DNA from: an uncultured Ruminococcus sp.
Lineage (GTDB): Bacteria; Bacillota; Clostridia; Oscillospirales; CAG-272
DNA: 13,264 nt
Reading direction: 5' to 3'
NCBI GenBank assembly: GCA_902766115.1
Contig: CACXCL010000095.1
Location: 1 to 13,264, forward strand
Positions 7,401-13,264 of this stretch are shown piece after piece. The notes beneath the pieces were generated by a model. That model was not told the origin of the DNA and made no database searches. It saw nothing but the letters and a program-made list of their open reading frames with translations. Made by a program: the position numbers and the translations under genes. How positions within the stretch are numbered: position 1 is the first letter of the stretch; the number at the start of each line of letters is the position of its first letter.

Positions 7401-10400
7401 TTCTGTACAACGCCGTGAAATTCGGAAGGGATTCCGAGTTCGCGGACAGCTCCCTCAACCACCAGGATTATACTCAGATCCGCTTCCGTCAGATCGGCGA
7501 TATCGACCTGTTGAAGATAGATCTTGACGTTTACGAGACCACGGGCGAGATCGTCCCGATCCCGGGCATCAGCTTCCGTCTCTGGGGCGACTCCCACTAC
7601 GGGGACGTCATCGACGTGACTCTCCCCACCAACTCGGAAGGAAAGGTGTCCTTCAGCGACATCCCCAGGGGTGAGTATTACCTCCAGGAGGTGTCGGGAG
7701 TCGACGATTATCTCGTCGATCACACTCTTATGACCGTCACCGTAGACCAGAACGGCGTGGTCCACATCGGCGAGCCCGACGGCAAAGGCCACTACTTCTA
7801 CGACCAGTACGGCGACATCGTGGTGAACGAGACGGCTGACCACACCTGGATCCTCGGCAACCGCCAGCGCATCCACGGCGATCTTGACTTCTATAAATAC
7901 GGCAAGCTCGTCGACCAGCCCGGCGCCACGACCTTTGTGCCGAACGTCGCGTTCAACATCTCCGGCACCTCCGATTACGGCACCGATATCGATATCAATA
8001 TCACTTCCGATTCGTCCGGTATCGTCCATATCAGGAACCTTGAGATGGGCACCTACGATATGATCGAGACCGCGCCCGGATTCGGATACATCCTTTCCGA
8101 CGTGACCTACAAGGTCCACTGCGACGCCACCGGCGAGATCTCGATATACTACGTGAACGAAGAGGGCGAGACGGTATTCCCGCTTGAAAACGGCGAATAC
8201 GTCATCGTCAATACCCCTTACTACAAGCTCGATCTCTGGAAATACAACGCAGTCACCGCCGACAACGTCAGCGGAGCGAGGTTCAAGCTTTCCGGCGACA
8301 ACTACTACTCCGAGCAGGTGACCGGCGCCAACGGACTGATCTCTTTTGAGAATCTGAAGACCGGGAATTACCTCCTGCAGGAGCTGGAGGCGCCCGCCGG
8401 ATACGTCCTTGACGATACCATCCGCGTCGTTGTCGTGGATGAAGACGGAAACATCACCATTGACGGCAAAACGAGAGACGAATTCATCGAGGAATTCCTG
8501 AACAAGTTCGATGGAACGGACCTCGACGCCGGCGATATGACGTATTTCCCGATCCCCAACGAACCCGACAAGGGAAATATCACCATTGTGAAGGTCTGGG
8601 AAGGTCTTGAAGAAGGCGAAGAGCCTCCGTACACGCCCGTCCTGCACCTTGACAGCAACAAACCGGATCCCAACGTCCCCGAGGCGACCATCGACTACAA
8701 CGCGTGGAAGACGTATGTCAACGGCGTCAAATACAACGCGTCCGGCTCTGTTTCGAGTTCCCACGGACTGATGCAGCAGCACTTCAGCATCGCCAAGAGC
8801 CCGGATCCGCACAGCACCTCTACAACGAAATTCAGAGTCGACGTTGTCGAATTCAAGAAGTACGACAACCGCGACGTTCCCACGGAAGAACAGATGAATC
8901 AGTCGATCGAGGAATCCTGGGCGGACGTCGCCGACTGGATGGCCTCCACCGGGCCGGTCCATCTCACCGAGGAACAGGCCGAGGCCCTGACCGTGTGGAG
9001 AAGGATCGACGACGGCACGACGAATCACAGGATTTTCATAAAGCTCGAGTTTATTGAAAACGCCCTGCTCAGCACGATGTACATATCGAGATACAGGGCG
9101 GTCTGGTGGTCCGACGCTCCGTCCGTATATCTGCCTGCCACCGCAAAAGATATGTTCAGCAGCCTTATCCTTACCATCGGGACCGTTGATCTGAGCGGGC
9201 TCAGGGCGTCCAGGACCACCGACATGTCCGGGATGTTCCAGAATTCCCACTGTTCCACGATCGTGGTTCCGTCCGATACAGGCAACGTAACGAACATGTC
9301 CGGCATGTTCAGAAGCTGCTACGCCACCACCATCAACGGGTACGTCAGCTTTGACACCTCAAATGTCACCGACATGAGTTATATGTTCTACGCCTCCGGA
9401 ATGAAGGCGTTGGACCTCACTCATTGGAACACGTCGAACGTGACGAATATGTCCCACATGTTCCACTACAACAACTTCGGAACTTCGGGCGCGCCGTATT
9501 CGTTCGACCTCTCGATGCTCGATCTTGGCAGCGTCACCGATATGAGCTATATGTTCATGGGCGACAACAAGAGCTGGCTGGGAAGCGTCACGCTGCCCTC
9601 CGACCTGTCAAGCGTCAGGAATATGAATTACATGTTTGCGGGATTGCAGCGTGTCAAGACTATCGACATGGGCGGCGGCGACGCGTCGAGCGTGTCCTCG
9701 GTAGGGTCCATGTTTACCGGGTGTTCCCAGCTTGAAACCATCGTCTTCCCCGACGATATGTCGAATCTGAGGTCGATGCTCGCGATTTGTCAGGGTCTCG
9801 GATCGCTGAAAAACGTCACGCTTCCGACTCACATGGAAAAGGTCGTTACTATCAGCCAGGGGTTCATGTCCTGTACTTCGCTTGAAACCATCAATATGAG
9901 CCATTGCGACATGAGCGGAATGGCTTGCATGAGCCTGATGTTCCAGAACTGCACCTCGCTGAAGATGGCACGGATGCCCTCGGGCGCCAACACTCTGTCA
10001 AACGTTGCAACGTTCGACAGCATGTTCATGAGCTGTACGAGTCTTGAGTCGTTTGATCTGTCGGGGAGAGACCTCTCCGGCCTCGTCAACGAGTATAATG
10101 GCATGTCCGCGGGCTTCTCCAGCATGTTCAATTCCTGCAGCTCTCTTGAAAGCGTTGATTTCTCAGGCTCTTATGCGCCTGACACGACCCAGCTTGACTC
10201 CATGTTCGCCGGTTGTGCAAATCTGACAACATGTGACTTTGAAGGATTTATCCTCGGAGGTCCCGACTGCGAGTACGGGATCTTCGCAAGCGATATGTTC
10301 AGAGGTTGCAAAAAGCTGACGTCGGTAGACTTGTCCGGATTCCTGACTCCCACGGTAGATCTGACGGCTTATGTCACTCGCATGTTCTATGACTGCAACG

Positions 10401-13264
10401 CCCTCAGCACCGTTTACGCAAGCGCCGAATGGATCGACGGTGACGGCGGGAACACTGTCTTTGCGCCGAACAACGCAAGTACGAGCACTCCGTCTGTTTT
10501 CCTGATGTTCGAGAACTGCAACGCTCTGCCTCATCCGACGAGCTGGCAGGGAAACAACGGCGAGAACAGCCAGAATTACGCGAAGTTCATCGAAAACGGC
10601 GGTAACTTTACCTACAAGGCGGCTCCCTCTGTTCCTTCCTTCGGCAATTCCGTCTGGGATCAGATGTTCTCGATGTTCTCCATGCTCGCGACGAGAGGGC
10701 TGCGCGCGGGAGACGGATCCGGTGAAGGTCTCGGAGACGTGAGTTACACCAGCGAAGCCGACAAGTGGGTCAAGAATCCCGACGGCACCTGGAGCTATAC
10801 GTTCGACGTTTACGATATCGACGGGACGTATTACCTCTGGGAGAGCGCCATGACCGGATTCGATTCCGACTGCACCATCGATAACCCCGTAACCATTCAT
10901 TATACGGCAGGCGGAGGACTTACCTCCGAGCCCGCCGACAGACTGGTAGATCTCGGCGGCGGCAAGTACGGCGTCAGGATCACCAACACCAAGACCGTCC
11001 CGGAGACCGTGGGCTTTACGGTTGAGAAGACGGTCACCGGCGCGGGCGATAGGGAAGCCCGGTTCACGATCCACATCGCGATCGATCAGGCTCTTACCGG
11101 TCTGTACGGCGACGTGGTACTTGAAAACGGCGAGGCCGACGTCCTCCTGAAGGGCGGCGAGTCCGTCACTCTGGCGGGTCTCCCCGTGGGCGTGTCCTAC
11201 ACCGTCACGGAGCCCGATCCGCAGGGCCACGAATCCACTATCCAAAACGGCACCGGAACTCTTGACGAGGCGGGAGCCGTGGCAACGGTCACGGTGATCA
11301 ACAACAAGGACGTTCCGCCGCCGCCTCCGACGGTGGGACTGACGGTGACCAAGGTGCTCACCGCCGAGGAAGGCGTGACCCTCACTCCCGAGGATCTCGC
11401 CCGTAAATTCCCCGTTACCGTAACGCTTTACACCGACAGCGAGCTCACCGAGGTCGCGACCGACATCGACGGTCTCTACGGAGAGGTCCTGTTCACCGAC
11501 GGCGTAGGCACCCTGATGATAGGCAAGGACGAGACCTTCACGGCGGAGGGCCTGCCGACTGTCACCGAGGGCGGCGATCCGCTGGAGCTGTGGTACAAGG
11601 TGGAAGAGACCTTAATTGAGGGCTTCAGCGTCACCTACGACGGTCAGACCGGCCGGCCGGCAGAGACTCCCGTCGCGGCGACCGTTACCAATACCAAGTT
11701 CAATCCTCCGGTGGGCGGATTCAAGGTCACCAAGGTGCTTGAGGGCGCCGCGGCGGACGACGTGACAGAGTTCACGTTCAACGTCACGCTGGACGGCCTG
11801 ACCCCCGGCACGGAATACGGTTATACCGTCGCCGGCGAGGAGCTGTCGTTCACGGCGCTCACGAACGGCAACGCGTATGTTTCCTTTACCCTGTCGAACG
11901 GCGAGACCGCGGAATTCTCCGGTCTGCCCGTCGGCGCGGGATACAAGGTCACCGAGGAGAGCAGCGACTTTATCGCCCGCTACACCGTGACAAACACCGG
12001 GGTGGGGACCGTCCTGTCCCCCGACGGCTCCAACACAGTGCCCTATCTGGCCCTTTCCACCGGCAGAGAAACGGTGGAGGAGAACGAGGACGCCACCGTC
12101 ACCTTTACCAACGTTCCCGCCAGAACGAGGGTAGACGGTACGAAGACCTGGGTCGGCGATACCGAGGACCTTCGTCCTCAGTCCATCACCATCTATCTGA
12201 TGGACGGCAGCACTCAGGTGGACAGCGTCACCGTGACCAAAGCGGACGGATGGCAGTGGAGCTTTGAGGATCTGCCGAAGTTCGATTACACCGGACGGCA
12301 GATCGAATACACCATCGAGGAAGAAACGGTCTACGGATACGAGACCGTGATCGACGGTTACGACGTCATCAACACCTACATCCCCGACCTGATCGACATC
12401 ACGGTGGAGAAGGAGTGGGTCGACGCCGACAACTACGACAACACGCGGCCCGGCAGCATCGTGATCAACCTGTTCGCGGACGGCGTCCTGAAGGAGACCG
12501 TCTCCGTCAGCGAGGGCGCGAACGGCTACTGGGGATACACGTTCCACGACCTGCCCGAGTACAGGACGGGAAGCAGGACCGAAAAGGTCGTGTACACCGT
12601 CACCGAGAACGCGGTTCCCGGATACGTGACCGTGGTCGACGGATTCGAGATTGTCAACACCCGCGTTGTGAACGTGGAGGGCGAAAAGACGTGGGACGAC
12701 GGCGACAACGCCGACGGAACGCGTCCCGAGACGATACTCATACATCTGTTCGCCGACGGCGTCGATACGGGGCTCACCCGCACCGCCACCGCGCTGAACG
12801 GCTGGAAGTGGACGTTCTCCAACCTCAACAAGTACAATCCGGACGGCTCGGAGATCGTTTATTCGATCACCGAGGAACCGGTAAACGGCTATATTACCAC
12901 CGTCAACGGCTACAACGTCACCAATACCGAGAAGACCGAAGCTACCGTCATCAAGGTCTGGAACGACGCCGACAACCAGGACGGCAAGCGGCCGACCGAG
13001 CTGAAGGTCACCCTGAGCAACGGCACGGTCGTGACGCTGAACGAGGCGAACGGCTGGACGGCAACGGTGAACAATCTGCCGAAGTACGATCAGGGAGTGG
13101 AGATCGAGTACACCTGGACGGAAGACACGCTTCCGGAAGGCTACACGCTCACTTCCTCGAACAAGGTAGGAACGATAACCACCCTGACCAACAGCTACAC
13201 GCCGGGCAAGACTTCCGTACCCGTCAGAAAGGTATGGGACGACGCAAATAACCAGGACGGCATC
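4379..13264 (+). CDS. Giant secreted surface protein with SpaA-like, DUF285, pilin-type and Cna_B domains (partial, runs off right edge)
   Basis: The frame stays open for 2962 codons. Residues 1-23 are a signal peptide (MFKRLLTLFLGAVLLFGSVP, then AEA). Residues about 30-1035 are beta-rich and unrecognised, with DUF11-like stretches near 648 and 835. Three SpaA-like domains follow (about 1041-1394), then a Cna_B half (about 1400-1425), an insert holding about 17 DUF285 MxxMF repeats (1591-2056), the second Cna_B half (about 2126-2205), three larger pilin-type domains (2209-2581), and Cna_B repeats from 2582 to the edge. Such proteins are usually sortase-anchored stalks or adhesins; the isopeptide bonds stiffen them and a distal region binds host or microbial targets. 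The anchor would be past the window. Binding function is inferred from architecture, and no ligand-binding motif is recognised. The gene is divergent from the atp operon with its own promoter. Confidence 0.93.
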   Translation, partial: MFKRLLTLFLGAVLLFGSVPAEALGSLNPAAQLTSGGGAGDGSTIQIEGVHATLVSGADEQENGDFVWTPENTNPDHPFTYNVTYSVSGEFEYFESGQIQIRIPLSILRDQNGDPADTFEMSLPAWDDPNLTDDNVFVYRIEGDEIVVENRLPCPAAQHGYFEVSYSTTKRTYDYHDYDPDGETPGDRWASEDFQATLIINREGESYDEVSEAVPVYIDTHAYVTKTDKYAPQKQYASWQSGWGTKPADDNGQYYYLIWEVRSIIYATQRYDFNLVDTFEVTDGELVAIKMQGQSAYKPISDPTAGVLTNQTASYPGGRYDYVLTRHLKETYDPQTSYTFLNRVNTEVTPRDGVDPHTYAEAQRRWTYEHPVFVPGSVGLSFGKYGLDFQDRKVYDSEDIRVFDLDPYHMGTSDEITNLAWYTSIVATTYPLTVPAGADKNDPANYGKVPATVELTDNKLNLKALGREYGRQLAAGEYRFDKIVIGYTMLDAYFDETSQSFKTKAVTYEEGEKIDVYAQFGTEDWVKVGSLAIPGNTFTATSGGNSHDVTASGKTITFGGEDCTGYRLVATNKHYRTTLGVYPYVTLLRSDIVDEAVNGAYDDLQNEIAVRNTADGAVYAAADNSGTPVRTGSKSGVDYVIGILRHSEITKTVRSVNDPVNTRVRLTWTVSMNESYLVENGTRVYVEQQSGVFYDLLPIGGRIDGSSIAVVTSSKRLAASEYSVEYQTNYMDTGRTLMIVRIFEPTSKNYTLTYSTFHSWDSVAEFGRNVLNSVAYETGNVDIGDGYPDNGGPESGSGKITDRLLLTDLDPDSDADRFIYTQQTHYINALTAGNLGLYKKVAAEGDSDYSYSTTTVAGGDYSYKIHFATDAASWAKNMILFDSLENFVTVDERSSDWRGTLMGFDFTVLKANGINPELYYSEVENLSIRDLGVTDDYDFPEEVWKKATGPNDPALQNARAFAIDLREMTTGSQFIMDPSHALTVTVFMKAPEAIDSEAIDPLALNNIFLYNAVKFGRDSEFADSSLNHQDYTQIRFRQIGDIDLLKIDLDVYETTGEIVPIPGISFRLWGDSHYGDVIDVTLPTNSEGKVSFSDIPRGEYYLQEVSGVDDYLVDHTLMTVTVDQNGVVHIGEPDGKGHYFYDQYGDIVVNETADHTWILGNRQRIHGDLDFYKYGKLVDQPGATTFVPNVAFNISGTSDYGTDIDINITSDSSGIVHIRNLEMGTYDMIETAPGFGYILSDVTYKVHCDATGEISIYYVNEEGETVFPLENGEYVIVNTPYYKLDLWKYNAVTADNVSGARFKLSGDNYYSEQVTGANGLISFENLKTGNYLLQELEAPAGYVLDDTIRVVVVDEDGNITIDGKTRDEFIEEFLNKFDGTDLDAGDMTYFPIPNEPDKGNITIVKVWEGLEEGEEPPYTPVLHLDSNKPDPNVPEATIDYNAWKTYVNGVKYNASGSVSSSHGLMQQHFSIAKSPDPHSTSTTKFRVDVVEFKKYDNRDVPTEEQMNQSIEESWADVADWMASTGPVHLTEEQAEALTVWRRIDDGTTNHRIFIKLEFIENALLSTMYISRYRAVWWSDAPSVYLPATAKDMFSSLILTIGTVDLSGLRASRTTDMSGMFQNSHCSTIVVPSDTGNVTNMSGMFRSCYATTINGYVSFDTSNVTDMSYMFYASGMKALDLTHWNTSNVTNMSHMFHYNNFGTSGAPYSFDLSMLDLGSVTDMSYMFMGDNKSWLGSVTLPSDLSSVRNMNYMFAGLQRVKTIDMGGGDASSVSSVGSMFTGCSQLETIVFPDDMSNLRSMLAICQGLGSLKNVTLPTHMEKVVTISQGFMSCTSLETINMSHCDMSGMACMSLMFQNCTSLKMARMPSGANTLSNVATFDSMFMSCTSLESFDLSGRDLSGLVNEYNGMSAGFSSMFNSCSSLESVDFSGSYAPDTTQLDSMFAGCANLTTCDFEGFILGGPDCEYGIFASDMFRGCKKLTSVDLSGFLTPTVDLTAYVTRMFYDCNALSTVYASAEWIDGDGGNTVFAPNNASTSTPSVFLMFENCNALPHPTSWQGNNGENSQNYAKFIENGGNFTYKAAPSVPSFGNSVWDQMFSMFSMLATRGLRAGDGSGEGLGDVSYTSEADKWVKNPDGTWSYTFDVYDIDGTYYLWESAMTGFDSDCTIDNPVTIHYTAGGGLTSEPADRLVDLGGGKYGVRITNTKTVPETVGFTVEKTVTGAGDREARFTIHIAIDQALTGLYGDVVLENGEADVLLKGGESVTLAGLPVGVSYTVTEPDPQGHESTIQNGTGTLDEAGAVATVTVINNKDVPPPPPTVGLTVTKVLTAEEGVTLTPEDLARKFPVTVTLYTDSELTEVATDIDGLYGEVLFTDGVGTLMIGKDETFTAEGLPTVTEGGDPLELWYKVEETLIEGFSVTYDGQTGRPAETPVAATVTNTKFNPPVGGFKVTKVLEGAAADDVTEFTFNVTLDGLTPGTEYGYTVAGEELSFTALTNGNAYVSFTLSNGETAEFSGLPVGAGYKVTEESSDFIARYTVTNTGVGTVLSPDGSNTVPYLALSTGRETVEENEDATVTFTNVPARTRVDGTKTWVGDTEDLRPQSITIYLMDGSTQVDSVTVTKADGWQWSFEDLPKFDYTGRQIEYTIEEETVYGYETVIDGYDVINTYIPDLIDITVEKEWVDADNYDNTRPGSIVINLFADGVLKETVSVSEGANGYWGYTFHDLPEYRTGSRTEKVVYTVTENAVPGYVTVVDGFEIVNTRVVNVEGEKTWDDGDNADGTRPETILIHLFADGVDTGLTRTATALNGWKWTFSNLNKYNPDGSEIVYSITEEPVNGYITTVNGYNVTNTEKTEATVIKVWNDADNQDGKRPTELKVTLSNGTVVTLNEANGWTATVNNLPKYDQGVEIEYTWTEDTLPEGYTLTSSNKVGTITTLTNSYTPGKTSVPVRKVWDDANNQDGI
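7499..8560 (+). repeat. Three SpaA/prealbumin-like isopeptide domains
   Basis: Three successive domains share an opening beta strand with Lys, a Gly-x-Tyr-x-x-x-Glu segment and a closing Asn. The apparent triads are Lys1046/Glu1104/Asn1150 (DLLKIDLD, YYLQEV, IVVNET), Lys1173/Glu1230/Asn1278 (LDFYKYG, YDMIETAPGF, VIVNTP) and Lys1288/Glu1335/Asn1394 (LDLWKYNAV, YLLQELEAPAGY, IPNEP). The third is the closest to the family consensus. In pilins such triads form a Lys-Asn bond catalysed by the acidic residue; the bonds here are predicted. Confidence 0.8.
8570..10990 (+). other. Cna_B-type domain split by a large insert
   Basis: Before the insert stands GNITIVKVWEG with PVLHLDSN, the first strands of a Cna_B domain (Lys1405). 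After it stand the later strands: WVKNPDGTWSYTFDVYDIDG, then YYLWES (Glu2155) and VRITNTK (Asn2203). Each half alone is too short for a Cna_B domain, but joined they give the usual order. The roughly 700 residues between hold a linker, a helical stretch (about 1510-1560) and the DUF285 repeats. Confidence 0.6.
9149..10547 (+). repeat. DUF285/BspA-like repeat array
   Basis: About seventeen units are centred on M-x-x-M-F, for example VTDMSYMF, TSNVTNMSHMF, VGSMFTGC, FDSMFMSC and ASDMFRGC. They are typically 22-40 residues apart and often carry LDLS- or TSNVT-type strands between them, as in DUF285 proteins of mycoplasmas, lactobacilli and gut Clostridia. Early units (9200-9620) are closest to consensus; later ones drift (two units lack the MF pair) and most gain a Cys two residues after Phe. 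The fold is probably a repeat solenoid that serves as a binding surface; the ligand is unknown. Confidence 0.85.
11003..12121 (+). repeat. Three larger pilin-type isopeptide domains
   Basis: Three domains of about 100-140 residues open with GFTVEKTVTG, GLTVTKVLTA and GGFKVTKVLEG. Each has a middle LxxGxxxxxxGLP element (LKGGESVTLAGLPVG; IGKDETFTAEGLP; LSNGETAEFSGLPVG), a Tyr-x-Val-x-Glu strand and a closing Asn segment (VINNK, VTNTK, FTNVP). This pattern is seen in streptococcal pilin-type linkage repeats and related domains of Clostridial surface proteins. A short Pro run (VPPPPP) joins the first two. Confidence 0.6.
12122..13264 (+). repeat. Tandem Cna_B repeats (four complete, fifth cut by the window)
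   Basis: Units start near 12122, 12386, 12668, 12935 and 13208, each about 88-93 residues. All show a K-x-W opening (TKTWVGD, EKEWVDADN, EKTWDDGDN, IKVWNDADN, RKVWDDANN), then RP, a Trp-Phe core and LPxYD-like loop, a TxTE strand with GY, and a closing Asn (INTY, VNTR, TNTE, TNSY). The Lys/Glu/Asn triad is intact in all complete units, so these should be stiff stalk modules. More units and the anchor are expected beyond the window. Confidence 0.9.

Noticed and set aside
6926..9250. Minus-strand frame of 774 codons inside the giant gene
   Set aside because: It is antisense to a continuous coding frame with recognisable SpaA-like and DUF285 domains. It stays open because TTA, CTA and TCA codons are rare in the sense frame. 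No ribosome binding site or recognisable domain was seen.

Overview
The window looks like chromosome from a Gram-positive anaerobe, most likely a gut- or rumen-type member of the Bacillota (Clostridia-like). The grounds are strong GGAGG-type ribosome binding sites, a sigma-A-like promoter, GC-rich genes with AT-rich intergenic DNA, and a giant secreted protein built from Cna_B, SpaA-like and DUF285/BspA-like modules. The exact lineage cannot be fixed from this stretch alone.

Left part (1-3547, minus strand): the proximal half of an F-type ATP synthase operon. A good promoter (TTGATT, 17 nt, TACAAT) and a short leader carrying a strong hairpin precede a small AtpI-like membrane protein, then subunit a (atpB), subunit c (atpE), a b-type subunit (atpF), and a long frame that leaves the window on the left. 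That last frame is unusual. From its ATG at 1808 it reads without a stop through a membrane helix, an Ala/Pro/Glu-rich linker, a charged helical stretch, the C-terminal domain of subunit delta, and then most of subunit alpha, including the P-loop. It therefore looks like a single b-delta-alpha fusion. Gene order otherwise matches the I-B-E-b'-b-delta-alpha order of cyanobacteria. The c subunit's second helix also resembles the cyanobacterial/chloroplast type. Genes are tightly coupled by overlaps or abutting stop and start codons. Subunits gamma, beta and epsilon would be expected beyond coordinate 1.

Middle (3548-4378): a divergent, non-coding intergenic region with short inverted and direct repeats and A/T tracts. 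It ends in a promoter for the right-hand gene that contains a 7-bp tandem repeat (TATACGG). The repeat sits so that losing one copy would create a near-consensus TTGACT-17-TATAAT promoter.

Right part (4379-13264, plus strand): one uninterrupted frame of 2962 codons, still open at the window end. It encodes a giant secreted surface protein. In order it has a signal peptide, about 1000 residues of unrecognised beta-rich sequence, three SpaA-like domains with visible Lys/Glu/Asn isopeptide triads, a Cna_B-type domain that appears split by a large insert containing about 17 DUF285-type MxxMF repeats, three larger pilin-type isopeptide domains, and at least four complete Cna_B repeats with a fifth beginning. 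The anchor (for example LPXTG) is not in the window. The two halves are not functionally linked; they share only the divergent intergenic region.
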